A stretch of DNA of 64,000 bases, from NCBI RefSeq assembly GCF_036324505.1, contig NC_086370.1:18006600-18070599 (forward strand). Reading direction: 5' to 3'. This document shows positions 14,330 to 23,796 of this stretch, one piece after another. Numbering within the stretch: the first letter of the stretch is position 1; each line of letters starts with the position of its first letter. The translations under genes and the position numbers were made by a program. A model generated the notes under the pieces. It ran no database searches. It worked only from the letters and a program-made list of their open reading frames with translations, and had not been told where the DNA came from. The stretch comes from Eleginops maclovinus. Its lineage: Eukaryota > Chordata > Actinopteri > Perciformes > Eleginopidae.

Positions 14330-14862
14330 TGTGGTGGAAAATTCGGAAGCAATGGAGACGAAACAGAGAGATGCTGGAGAGCAGTAACTTGATGGCAAAA
14401 CACTGTTGGATTTATTCGGAGTTGCGGCCGGAGAACTGACAAGACATTTACTGCAGACACGAGTTGCCACAGCGGTTGCCAAACGAATTCTGAAGATCTC
14501 GACAATAGGAAGAGGTTTTAACTAGTTCCAAATGGGTAACCAACATTGTTCAAAAGCCAGACTTAACAAGCTCAGACAATATGTTTAACTTAAACTGTCA
14601 TCTAGATCACAGATAAGGTGTTTACTGGAGCATAGTGGGCCAGATAAACTGGAGCTAGCTGTCCCTAAACAATAAAGCCAATCTTAGGTCAGTATGAGCT
14701 TGTACCCACTGTGGGAACAACAAGGCTTCAGAAGCCCAGGCTGCCCCTCCTTAATGAAGACAACAGCACCTGCAAGGCCGTAGGGCCAGGTCGAAGGAGG
14801 ACAGAGAGAAGAGATGCAAATGAGCTAAAGATTTACAAGCTTACACAAAATATTCCCTAACA
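14330..14862 (-). mobile_element. Probable solo LTR (reverse orientation)
   Basis: Read on the reverse strand, this 533-bp segment begins TGTTAGGGAATATT and ends TTTTCCACCACA, so it has the TG...CA ends of an LTR. A polyadenylation signal (CCGAATAAATCC) lies roughly 80-100 bases before the 3' end, as expected for the R-U5 part of an LTR. Five-base flanks match at four of five positions (ATTAG at 14,325-14,329; ATTGG at 14,863-14,867), consistent with a slightly eroded target duplication. There is no second copy and no internal coding region, so it would be a solo LTR left by recombination between two LTRs. It is unrelated in sequence to the 193-bp gypsy LTR at 18,930. Whether it is of gypsy, BEL or endogenous-retrovirus type cannot be told without a library search. 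Confidence 0.55.
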
Positions 14863-14867
14863 ATTGG

Positions 14868-16334
14868 TATTTTGATCATTGACTGATTTTTTAAATAACC
14901 ACCGACTTAATTTGGACATTTACACGCTGATAATGTTTTTCGTCATTTGAACATTCTTGGTAAGGGATGGTGACATGTTGTTAAAGCCCGCTCCTCTAAC
15001 TAGCAGCACTAACAATATGCTCTAGTTCTGTTGTCCTCAAGCCTGGTACCAAACTCATTATCTTAAAAAAAATAGATTTTGTTAATCATTTTGTTGTTGT
15101 ACATTACATTTCCCAGAAATGCTATTTTGGGAAAACCACTGGACCTCTAATTGAATTTTATGAAGTATAAGCTGCTGTGCTAAGACCAAGCGTGGCACAA
15201 TTTAAAAGACTTTCATTCACAAACACTACACTTGACACATAAGCTACGTTCCAAACAAATAGTCAAATAAATACCATATCATGTCAAAACATAGCAACTT
15301 AACCATTAAAGCTAGAGTCAAACTGTGTAGACACAATTCAAATATAAAGCAGCTACTCAGCAAAACATTTCAGTCCTGCGTCTGCATCACTCATCAGGCT
15401 TTCCTTATCTTTGAGCTCCTTCATCTTGGAAACTGAATGTCAAAGTTATTTCTATGTTTGGCTTAAAGACAGTTATTTTCCATTTTGTGTTGATGCTGTT
15501 CAATTTCTTTTCTCCCCCGTTTTTCACTCTCATGTTTTCTTTATTTGCTAGTTTTAATTTTTCTCATTAGTGATGATAAAACAACCAAGGTCTCCGAACT
15601 AATAGCAGGTTTCACTGATTAAAAAAACAACAACAATTATACAAAGCAGTAATTCTACTTTTTGTTATGCTACCATTTCCATTTAAGCTTGAATACGTGA
15701 GCACATTTTTTGCACAATTATATTAGCCTAGCATAAGTAAATGTGTTAAGTGTTTCAGCAAGAAAGCATGAATATCAGTGGCAGAATCTGAAGAAATGTA
15801 AAGCAAAACAACGCGCAGTCACCACATTTGTTGCCTTGGTTACACTGCAGGGAGCCATCCAGTTACGCAGTCCAAATGTTTTTTTTGCTTAAGTGCAACC
15901 TTTTGTACACTTATCCCTAAAGTAGGTATGAGACAAAAGTGGAGCGGTTTCCTTTCAAGGTTTTTGAGCGGCGTACTGAAGGTTGGCACTGTGACAAAGT
16001 GTCATTTGGCTGTGACAGTGCCCTTTTTTCGCTTTCAGTGTGACAGGCTCCAAAAATTATGCAAACCACTTCATGTCCACCCAAGCCGAGTTTAAGTGGG
16101 CACAGGTGGGGTTTGTCATTATATCATGCACAGACTTTGGCATGCAGCCCAGTCTCACCTGATAAACAGAGGTATAAGAGGTCACAATAATCCCCTTTTC
16201 TTAGCCAAATGTAACCTAACAATGATTCTCTTCAATTATTCATGAAACTCAAAAACATCCGTATCTTAAAAACCCTGACACTGAATAAAGTTTCACACCA
16301 ACACAATATCTACACATGTCCTTGTCAAGTCAAG
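14868..16334. other. Non-coding DNA, no gene seen
   Basis: AT-rich unique sequence with no open frame above 60 codons in the supplied translation and no repeat I recognise. Confidence 0.6.
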
Positions 16335-16489
16335 ATGTATCCTTGGGCAAGATACTAAACCCCGATTTGCTCCCGATGGCATGGCCAACGGTGGGTGTGA
16401 ATGGGGTTAATGACATGTAGTATGTAAAGCGCTTTGAGGGGTCGAAAAGACTGGATAAAGCGCTATATAAGTGCAAGTCCATTTACCAT
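16335..16489 (+). mobile_element. 5'-truncated SINE tail, forward orientation
   Basis: Several phrases are characteristic of a widespread fish SINE: CCTTGGGCAAGATACT, TTGCTCCCGATGGC, GTAAAGCGCTTTGAGGGG, AAAGCGCTATATAAGTGCAA and GTCCATTTACCA at the end. The tRNA-like promoter head that normally precedes this is absent, so the copy is 5'-truncated. That is typical of target-primed LINE-mediated insertion. The final part is the LINE-derived tail. It is not the same family as the SINEs at 2,126 and 35,261. Confidence 0.75.
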
Positions 16490-18515
16490 AGCTGAATGAA
16501 GAATGTGAGGCAAATATGAAGGAGTTTTTGGGTTACAGCTGAGTAAATTGATATTTTTAAATGTCCAGCTCTAAAATAGAATGCACTTGCTGCTGCCTTT
16601 AGTTTATATCCAGACAAATGTAATTTTCAACACATTTCACACTTTTTGATTCGTTGTGCATGGGGAAGTGGAATTCACTGAATGAGCAAATGAGCCACTT
16701 TGAAGACGCATCCAAGCTTTATTATGGGACCCTGGAGGGTTATGCTCAGGTAAAACAAGTCAAGTCATTTATTTATTGTAAAATGTACTTCAAGTGGCTT
16801 TTCTAATCCCTGCAACATAAAAACACCCTTTACTGTAAGACGCTGGGGATAAGGAAGCGATGGGATTGATAAAGTAGAGCTTACTCATCTAAATTAACAC
16901 CATGTCTCTCTTAAAGTGAATGATATTATTTCCTTATGGCTGGCACATGAACACCCCACAGCTCGTTATTTTTAATTAGTCCACCTTGTCCCCGACCATT
17001 AACCAGAAAAACTGAGCCTGTGTGTGTTTTAGCTTCCATTTGCATTGCCAACCAAGTGGCCTGAATATTTTGGATACATGGACATTCAGTGAAATTAGAG
17101 CTTGGAAAACCTAGTTGGCGGAGGTTCACATTTTGTGTCCTGTGGAAAACCACCAGGTGTCATGGGAGGAGAAGACACATGGATTTTTTTTGGCAGTGAA
17201 ACAATTGAACAGCCCCTTACATGGCTGGGGATGTCACCCTTGTGATCTGCCCTATAACCACAGGTTTCCTGCATCTGTTGCTGCCTCAAAGCTATGCTAT
17301 TCCCCCCCTCTGAGTATGTGTTTGTCATCACTCCAGAGGTGCAACCGGTGTCTGATTTTAGTGCTGTTATTTCCCCAGACCGTACGAGAATGCTTGATTG
17401 ATGTGTTTGAATGTGAGTGTTTGCTGTGATTGGCATTAAGCCTCCTTCGCCACACAAACTCTCCTGTGGTCCATTTGGGTCTGACGTGCGCTGATTGGGT
17501 TCAAGTGCTCCTCGACTGCAGATGCCATTTGAAGATTGCTTTCATCCCCCCTTGAAACACAAGGACTGATAAGAAACACCCTTTTTCTCTGGAGATTTTA
17601 AAAGCTCCCTCTCACATAGACACAGATACATGCACACCGCACAACTTTTCTGTTTACGTCCTTACCCTTCTTTCTTGTGCCTTCTGTCGGGCCGGTGTAC
17701 ATAGACACACACACAGAAAAAGAAAACACTGCAAATAGTATTTTCTGGCAAGGCAATTCCCTTCAAAACAGGAAGAGATGTTGAGGACGATTGGTTGTGA
17801 AAACCCTTTAACTCCCTATTCGTCCACTCCTGCATGCCATCTTATCTTCCCTATACAGCATGCTAAACAAAAGCGGTTGCACCCTGCTATCGCTCAATGG
17901 GATCAGCAGTTTTGTCTAAGCCCTTGCCATGAATGTCTTTAAAAATACCTTTTAAATAAGGACAGGTGTTGTGTTCACTTTCCTATGTAACAGCCATCTA
18001 AAGATTAATGAAACTGCCAACAAAGTAGAGGAAACAAATTATTTTTCAAGACGTTGAAATGGTGACTGTTATGCTAAACAGGTAGCTCCGTCTCCAGCTT
18101 TTATCTCTGTCATTGACAACATTTATAAGCTTCTTCTACACGTTTTATTATATATTTATTATTTGAATAAATAAAAAAACAGGGTTGATGTTAACATTCT
18201 GAACCAGGAGCTGTTTTATAAAGCTATTTCACAGCTACTGTTATCTGTGTAAATTAGTCAGGTTTAAAAAAATGCACATGCATAAGTTTAACACGTGAAA
18301 TGCAAACATGAAACACAAATCCTTTCACTTAAAAATGAAGAAAATTGAGATGTTAAGAAAGAAATGCCAGATACTGAGCACTACATATTAACGATATAAT
18401 TGCATTTGCAATCTCTTCTTATAATAAGTGCTGAATTTAGAAAATGAACATGTGTACATTACAAGTAGTCATCAAATGGGAGCCCCTGCCATTTAATATA
18501 ACTTATATAATTATA
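16490..18515. other. Non-coding DNA, no gene seen
   Basis: This is unique sequence with several short frames on both strands around 16,926-17,457 (75 to 120 codons). They overlap each other, share no recognisable domain and are probably chance. A short CA tract lies near 17,705. Confidence 0.5.
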
Positions 18516-18714
18516 TAGTGTTGCCACAGTTACTTTGAAAAAGTAATGTGATTACTGATTACTCCTTTAAAAAGTACCTTATTTACTTTACTGATTACTT
18601 GATTTTAAAAGATATTAAGTTAGATTACAAGTTACTTTATTAGTTACTTTCAGCAGCTGCCGACAAAAATGAGTCCAACATACTGCCTGACCAACTTCTT
18701 CATCTCTCCCCCAC

Positions 18715-18929
18715 TTACTGGTTTTGCACCGAGGTCCAGCTTTTGTTGTTTGGGTGGTGGGGGACCTCCTGCATTAGTCGCAGCTCTCTGCTTCGCACCA
18801 CCTGGTGGGACTTGCTCTGTCTGACTGTGCCGTGCTGCGACTCCAAATGTTTCTTCAAATTTGACGTAGTGTTTTTGAAGCTAGATAGCACTTTGTCTCC
18901 AGCACAGAGTGCACAACGAACCTTAATAC
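18715..18929 (-). pseudogene. hAT transposase fragment, BED zinc finger (downstream part)
   Basis: On the reverse strand this encodes a BED-type finger: a CALC (Cys-x2-Cys) motif, then LKKHLESQH, giving His-x4-His. BED fingers bind DNA in hAT transposases and ZBED proteins. The frame ends at a stop at 18,715 soon after the finger, so no dimerisation or RNase H-like catalytic region is present. Its upstream part lies at 23,520-23,727, across the LTR insertion. The open frame extends from here into the LTR as far as 18,990, giving a chimeric frame whose first 20 or so residues are LTR-derived antisense sequence. There is no evidence that it is expressed. Confidence 0.75.
18925..18929. repeat. 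Left target-site duplication of the gypsy element (AATAC)
   Basis: AATAC lies immediately before the TGTAAC start of the 5' LTR and matches the five bases immediately after the 3' LTR (23,515-23,519). A 5-bp duplication is typical of Ty3/gypsy integrase. Confidence 0.9.
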
Positions 18930-19122
18930 TGTAACAATAGGATTGTTTAAATAAGTACAGTTGTACGGGGGACGGATTTCTATGTGACACCGCACTCGCG
19001 GACCAGTTCAGTAATGTACAAGGCAGAGAGTGGATGCCTGGATGTAATAAAGTTCAAGTAAGCAAGACTGCTTTAATCGTCCATTATGTATAGTCCGGTA
19101 GAGGCAGAACATAAATGAAACA
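18930..19122 (+). repeat. 5' LTR of the gypsy element (193 bp)
   Basis: It starts TGTAACAATAGG and ends ATAAATGAAACA, with TG...CA termini. A possible TATA-like TTAAATAA lies near the start, and an AATAAA polyadenylation signal is at 19,046-19,051. It is short for an LTR but within the gypsy range. As the upstream copy it would serve as promoter for the element's transcript. Confidence 0.95.
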
Positions 19123-19140
19123 TGGTGGCAGTGGAATGCA
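19123..19140 (+). promoter_or_regulatory. Putative primer-binding site
   Basis: TGGTGGCAGTGGAATGCA begins directly at the LTR edge. The TGG matches the CCA 3' end of a tRNA, as expected for minus-strand DNA priming. I could not assign the priming tRNA without a tRNA set. Confidence 0.6.
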
Positions 19141-19270
19141 CGTTGGAAAAATCGTAAGCATTAACTTGGAAAAGTGAAAGTTTGAACTAGCCAGCACGCT
19201 AGCCTGACGGAAGACGGCAGCACAGCTACCTGCGATCGCGCCAAAAGACGGCTAGTGCTAGCTGACAGCA

Positions 19271-22200
19271 ATGGAAGGGCTAAAACCTCCGGGAAATTTG
19301 GATTTGGACTCCAGCAATTTGGCGAAGACATGGAAAAGTTGGAAAGAGGAGTTCACACTGTATGCAGACCTTACCATTCCAGATGCCGACGAGACCATGA
19401 AAGTCAAGCTATTCAATTACCTCGTCGGAGAAAAAGGCAGAGAACTTAAGACAACTTTGCCAACCAGTGCTAGCGCTTCAGCAAAGACCACATTGACTTC
19501 AGTGATCAAGCAGTTTGAGGAATACTGCAACCCCAAGGTAAACGAGACTGTGGAAAGATACAGATTCTTCGTGAGAAACCAAGGATTAGATGAAAACGTA
19601 GACAGCTATGTAACAGCCTTGAGAGTGCTTGCTAGTACTTGCAGTTTTGGGGACATTAGAGATTCATTGATAAGAGATCGACTTGTGTGTGGCACAAATA
19701 GCTCAGCACTGAGGGAGAGATTACTTAGGGAAGATAATCTGACTCTTGATAAATGCCTGCACATATGTAGAGCTTCAGAGCTGTCAAGGGAGAATAGCAA
19801 AACCCTTCAAGGACGGACAGTGGAGGAAGTACATGCACTGAAACAAGCAGAAGAAAGACAAAAAGACAATGAGATACTGTGCAAGTTTTGTGGAAGAACA
19901 CACGAGAAGAATAAGAAAAAATGCCCAGCTTTCGGAAAAAAGTGTAAAAAGTGTGGAAAGGAAAACCATTTTGCAGCTCAGTGCAGATCTAGACAAGAGA
20001 GCAGTTGGAAAACTAAGAAAGTGCATACAGTTACAGAGCAGACCAGTGACAGTGACTCTTATGAGGATGTCAACTGTATAACTGAAGTAAATGGAGAGGT
20101 TGAACATGTAAACCAGGTTAAAGACAGCCACAGTCAGAGCCAGCAGCTCTTTGCGAGAATGAAGATGGGTGAAAAGTTAGTTAACTTCCAGATAGACTGT
20201 GGGGCCACCTGTAATATCATCCCCATTGATCTACTAAACCCAGACACAAAGTTAGAGCACACTGAGAAAGTCTTAGTGATGTATAACAAGACCAAGTTGA
20301 CTCCTCTGGGTACATGTAAGGTTAAGGTCAGAAACCCCAGAAATAACAAGCTGTACAGACTGGAGTTTCAAGTGGTTGACCAGAGTAGCAGAATCCCTCT
20401 ACTGGGCAGAAAAGCCAGCGAGGCAATGAAGTTGATAAAGATACAGTACGAGAACATTCTGGCTATAGACAGCATAGTGACGAAAGAGCTGAGCCCAGTG
20501 ACGAAGGCAGCAGGTGGCAAACACATGACCATGGACAAAATCAAAGAGGAGTTTGAGGATGTTTTCACCGGAGTTGGCTGCATGGAAGGTGAATATAGAA
20601 TAGAGATAAATGACAGAGTACCGCCAGTGAAACTGCCAAAGCGAAGAGTGCCCGTGGCTATGATGACTACTCTACAAGAGGAACTCAAAGATTTAGAGAG
20701 AAGACACATAATCACACCAGTGGAACGCAGCACTGACTGGATCAGTAGCATGGTAACGGTGAGAAAACCTAATGGGAAACTGAGGATCTGTATAGACCCA
20801 AAACCTCTGAATCGAGCACTTAAAAGAAGTCACTATCCACTCCCAACTTTAGATGACATCCTGCCGGAAATGTCAAAGGCAAAAGTTTTCACAGTCTGCG
20901 ATGTGAAGCAAGGCTTCTGGCACGTCAAACTAGAAGAGAAGTCGAGCTACCTTACCACATTCGCCACCCCATTCGGTCGCTTCCGTTGGTTAAGGATGCC
21001 AATGGGAATAAGTCCAGCACCAGAAGTGTTCCAAAGAAAGCTCATGCAGGCCCTGGAGGGTCTCCCAGGAATCTACATCATAGCAGATGATGTGTTGATC
21101 ACAGGGGAAGGAAAAACACAAGAGGAGGCAGAAAAGGACCACGATGAGAAAGTCAGACGTTTTCTAATCAGGTGCAGAGAGCGCAACATCAAGCTGAACG
21201 CTGACAAATTCAAGCTCAGACAAAAAGAGGTACCCTACATTGGTCATCTGCTGACGGCCGAGGGACTGAGGATTGACCCAGACAAGGTACGGGCAATCAG
21301 AGAAATGCCACAGCCAACCGACGTGAAAGGGGTACAGAGACTAGTTGGGATGGTCAACTATCTTTCTAAGTTCTATAACCACCTTTCAGATGACTGTGAG
21401 ATTCTGAGACAACTCACACGCAAGGAAAACATGTGGGAATGGACAGACATCCAAGAAGGGGCGTTTCAAAGACTGAAAGAAAAAATCGCTAAAGCACCAG
21501 TCCTACAGTACTACAACAAGGAAGAGGAGCTGACACTTCAATGTGATGCATCAGACACAGGACTTGGGGCCGCCCTGACACAGAAAGGTAAACCGGTAGC
21601 ATTTGGTAGTAGAGCACTTACACCAACTGAAAAGGGCTATGCCCAAATAGAAAAAGAATGTTTAGCAATAGTATTTGGGATGGAAAAGTTCCATCAGTAT
21701 ACTTATGGCAGGGAAGTCACAGTACAAAGCGACCACAAGCCCCTTGAGAATATACACAGGAAGCCATTACTTAGTGCACCTAAGAGACTGCAGAGAATGC
21801 TACTCAGACTGCAGCAGTATGATATTAATGTAACATATGTTCCAGGCAAGGATATGCTACTAGCAGACACACTGAGTAGAGCGTACTTACCGGAGAGCAC
21901 TAAGGGAGAGAGTGAGACAGATATAGAGACTGTGAACATGGTCAGCTACCTACCCATTTCAGCAGAGAGGCTGAGCGCCATCAGGGCTGCAACGAAAGAT
22001 GACATGAAGTTACAGAGTGTAGCAAATAGAATACTGTCAGGGTGGCCCAAGAGAAAAAATGACTTACCAAGTGACATCAGACACTACCACACTTTCCAAG
22101 ATGAACTGAGTTTCCAGGACGGCATAGTGTTCCGAGGTGACAGAGCTGTGATACCTGACGCACTCAGGGTGGACCTCACTCACAGGATCCACTCCTCTCA

Positions 22201-23230
22201 CCTGGGAGTAGAAGGATGTCTGAGGCGAGCGAGGGAGTGTGTTTACTGGCTTGGAATGAATGAGGAGATCAAGACCTTCATCTCCAAATGTGACATATGT
22301 AGGTCAGTGGACCCAAAGCAACGAAGAGAGACACTACACCCACATTCCATGGCCAACAGACCCTGGGCCGAGGTGGGAACAGACCTTTTCTCCTTTCACA
22401 ATAAAGACTATCTGATAACAGTAGATTATTATTCAAACTTTTGGGAGGTTGATTATCTACCTGACACTAAGAGCAATACAGTGATCAGAAAACTCAAGGC
22501 CCACTTTGCACGACAAGGGATTCCTGACACTGTTATCTCGGATAACGGACCCCAGTATGCCTCTCTAGAGTTTCAGCACTTCAGCCAGAAGTGGGGCTTT
22601 GAACACAGGACATCGTCGCCAGGATACCCGCAGAGTAATGGGAAGGCGGAGTCAGCGGTAAAGACAGCCAAGCACCTGATGCTGAAGGCTGCAGCAGCAA
22701 GACAGGATCCGTATTTGGCCATGTTAGATCATCGCAACACACCGAGCCAGGGCCTCAACACAAGCCCGGCACAGAGACTCCTGAGCAGGAGGACCAGGAC
22801 CCTGCTTCCCACAAAGGACACTCTGCTGAAGCCAGAGGTAACACACAACGAACAGGGACTGAAACACAACAGACAGAGACAGGAAAAGTACTACAACCGC
22901 ACAGCAAAAGACATGGACGCTCTGAAAAGAGGGGACAGTGTGAGAGTACAGCCAGGTGACACACACAGGAGCTGGAGACCAGCGAGAGTGGTCCAGCAGG
23001 TGAGCCATAGATCATATGAGGTGCAGTTAGAGTCAGGAGGGGTTGTGAGACGAAATCGTCGTCACCTCAGACATAATCACACCGTGCTCACACCAACACG
23101 AAACGCACCCACACCAACAGTGACTGAGGCGGCCGTACGGCCAGATGGCCCAGTACAGAACCAAGACAAGTTCACCAGGTCAGGTCGACAAGTTGTCATG
23201 CCACACTACCTGACGGACTATGTTCAGTGA
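19271..23230 (+). CDS. Ty3/gypsy Gag-Pol polyprotein (1,319 aa)
   Basis: A single intact frame encodes a fused Gag-Pol. Residues about 1-180 are a retrotransposon Gag-like region. Two Cys-rich knuckles follow: CKFCGRTH onward (204-218) and a CCHC knuckle at C225, C228, H233 and C238. The protease has D309-C310-G311 where Thr or Ser usually follows Asp. Reverse transcriptase (about 455-640) has D544 in VCDVKQGF and D606/D607 in IADD. RNase H (about 750-870) has D759, E796 and D821. Integrase (about 960-1170) has a zinc-binding His/Cys region ending at C1007 and C1010, and a DD35E triad at D1038, D1091 and E1127. A basic C-terminal region follows. The ATG at 19,271 sits in an acceptable context (GCAATGG), 148 bases after the LTR. 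No frameshift separates gag and pol. How the Gag to Pol ratio is set is not visible. Confidence 0.95.
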   Translation: MEGLKPPGNLDLDSSNLAKTWKSWKEEFTLYADLTIPDADETMKVKLFNYLVGEKGRELKTTLPTSASASAKTTLTSVIKQFEEYCNPKVNETVERYRFFVRNQGLDENVDSYVTALRVLASTCSFGDIRDSLIRDRLVCGTNSSALRERLLREDNLTLDKCLHICRASELSRENSKTLQGRTVEEVHALKQAEERQKDNEILCKFCGRTHEKNKKKCPAFGKKCKKCGKENHFAAQCRSRQESSWKTKKVHTVTEQTSDSDSYEDVNCITEVNGEVEHVNQVKDSHSQSQQLFARMKMGEKLVNFQIDCGATCNIIPIDLLNPDTKLEHTEKVLVMYNKTKLTPLGTCKVKVRNPRNNKLYRLEFQVVDQSSRIPLLGRKASEAMKLIKIQYENILAIDSIVTKELSPVTKAAGGKHMTMDKIKEEFEDVFTGVGCMEGEYRIEINDRVPPVKLPKRRVPVAMMTTLQEELKDLERRHIITPVERSTDWISSMVTVRKPNGKLRICIDPKPLNRALKRSHYPLPTLDDILPEMSKAKVFTVCDVKQGFWHVKLEEKSSYLTTFATPFGRFRWLRMPMGISPAPEVFQRKLMQALEGLPGIYIIADDVLITGEGKTQEEAEKDHDEKVRRFLIRCRERNIKLNADKFKLRQKEVPYIGHLLTAEGLRIDPDKVRAIREMPQPTDVKGVQRLVGMVNYLSKFYNHLSDDCEILRQLTRKENMWEWTDIQEGAFQRLKEKIAKAPVLQYYNKEEELTLQCDASDTGLGAALTQKGKPVAFGSRALTPTEKGYAQIEKECLAIVFGMEKFHQYTYGREVTVQSDHKPLENIHRKPLLSAPKRLQRMLLRLQQYDINVTYVPGKDMLLADTLSRAYLPESTKGESETDIETVNMVSYLPISAERLSAIRAATKDDMKLQSVANRILSGWPKRKNDLPSDIRHYHTFQDELSFQDGIVFRGDRAVIPDALRVDLTHRIHSSHLGVEGCLRRARECVYWLGMNEEIKTFISKCDICRSVDPKQRRETLHPHSMANRPWAEVGTDLFSFHNKDYLITVDYYSNFWEVDYLPDTKSNTVIRKLKAHFARQGIPDTVISDNGPQYASLEFQHFSQKWGFEHRTSSPGYPQSNGKAESAVKTAKHLMLKAAAARQDPYLAMLDHRNTPSQGLNTSPAQRLLSRRTRTLLPTKDTLLKPEVTHNEQGLKHNRQRQEKYYNRTAKDMDALKRGDSVRVQPGDTHRSWRPARVVQQVSHRSYEVQLESGGVVRRNRRHLRHNHTVLTPTRNAPTPTVTEAAVRPDGPVQNQDKFTRSGRQVVMPHYLTDYVQ

Positions 23231-23303
23231 TTGGAGTATGGACAATGAAAAAAGAAATGAAAATGATGTTTTGAACTGATACCTTAGGAAAGAGACTAAC
23301 TTT

Positions 23304-23321
23304 AAAAAAGAAAAAGAAAGA
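23304..23321 (+). promoter_or_regulatory. Polypurine tract (plus-strand primer)
   Basis: Eighteen consecutive purines (AAAAAAGAAAAAGAAAGA) abut the 3' LTR. In LTR retrotransposons such a tract resists RNase H and primes plus-strand DNA synthesis. The 73 bases between the polyprotein stop and this tract show no other feature. Confidence 0.85.
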
Positions 23322-23514
23322 TGTAACAATAGGATTGTTTAAATAAGTACAGTTGTACGGGGGACGGATTTCTATGTGACACCGCACTCGCGGACCAGTT
23401 CAGTAATGTACAAGGCAGAGAGTGGATGCCTGGATGTAATAAAGTTCAAGTAAGCAAGACTGCTTTAATCGTCCATTATGTATAGTCCGGTAGAGGCAGA
23501 ACATAAATGAAACA
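23322..23514 (+). repeat. 3' LTR of the gypsy element (193 bp)
   Basis: It is identical to the 5' LTR over all 193 bases by direct reading. Its AATAAA at 23,438-23,443 would direct polyadenylation of the element's transcript. Confidence 0.95.
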
Positions 23515-23519
23515 AATAC
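23515..23519. repeat. Right target-site duplication of the gypsy element (AATAC)
   Basis: AATAC follows the 3' LTR terminus directly and matches 18,925-18,929 exactly. Confidence 0.9.
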
Positions 23520-23727
23520 TGTCATCTTTAGCTGACACAAACTCAAAATAGTCACTGTATTTCCAGCTAGAAAACGCATTTCTTTCCTCGCTCCATTGTT
23601 GTTTACGTTTGTGTCTCTGCGTGGTAAACACGTGAGTTGTCCTCGTGCTGAAAACGTGACTTAATTGTCGCATAGACCTAACTCCCCGAGACGCAAAAAT
23701 ATACCTTTTTACTAAGGAAAATGACAA
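23520..23727 (-). pseudogene. hAT transposase fragment, N-terminal side of the BED finger
   Basis: The reverse frame encodes a basic segment, then SSWKYSDYFEFVS, the aromatic stretch that usually precedes the first cysteine pair of a BED finger. The finger itself continues at 18,929 downward on the other side of the LTR element. When one copy of the target duplication is counted, the two halves are in the same frame with no stop at the junction, so the frame was open when the gypsy element inserted. The present frame runs on into the 3' LTR and stops at 23,476. The start codon is uncertain. Confidence 0.7.
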
Positions 23728-23796
23728 AAATAGTAACGCACAGTGACTATTAGTAACTTTAATCTGATTACTGGTTTGGAATTACCGACATCACTG

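Larger units (their letters stand above)
18930..23514 (+). mobile_element. Full-length Ty3/gypsy LTR retrotransposon
   Basis: This 4,585-bp element has two 193-bp LTRs that I compared base by base and found identical. It also has TG...CA LTR ends, perfect AATAC target duplications, a putative primer-binding site directly after the 5' LTR, a polypurine tract directly before the 3' LTR and one intact Gag-Pol frame. LTR copies are identical at insertion and then diverge, so the insertion is recent. All parts needed for autonomous movement appear present, and no envelope-like frame exists. It landed inside the BED-finger frame of a hAT derivative, in the opposite orientation. The integrase and reverse transcriptase resemble the animal gypsy group often labelled K02A2.6-like, but the clade should be set by phylogeny. 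Confidence 0.95.
18516..23796 (-). mobile_element. Non-autonomous BED-finger hAT transposon, split by a gypsy insertion
   Basis: The outer ends resemble each other as inverted repeats of a hAT element. The left end starts TAGTGTTGCCACAGTTACTT and the reverse complement of the right end starts CAGTGATGTCGGTAATTCC. Both then run into GTAATC/GATTACT-rich sequence seen at many fish hAT ends. Without the LTR element (18,930-23,514) and one copy of its target duplication, the host element is only about 690 bp. It encodes the start of a BED zinc-finger transposase on the reverse strand and no catalytic domain. It is therefore a deletion derivative needing transposase from elsewhere. Flanking 8-base duplications are not clean: CTTATATA (18,502-18,509) versus CTTATACC (23,797-23,804) agree at six positions but would not abut the left end. 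Confidence 0.7.

Noticed and set aside
18502..18509. CTTATATA versus CTTATACC (23,797-23,804) as the hAT 8-bp target duplication
   Set aside because: Only six of eight bases agree and the left copy is separated from the presumed terminus by six bases, so the true duplication remains unresolved.
19784..20131. Reverse frames of 64 to 127 codons inside the gypsy element
   Set aside because: They are antisense shadows of the Gag-Pol frame, with no independent domain content.
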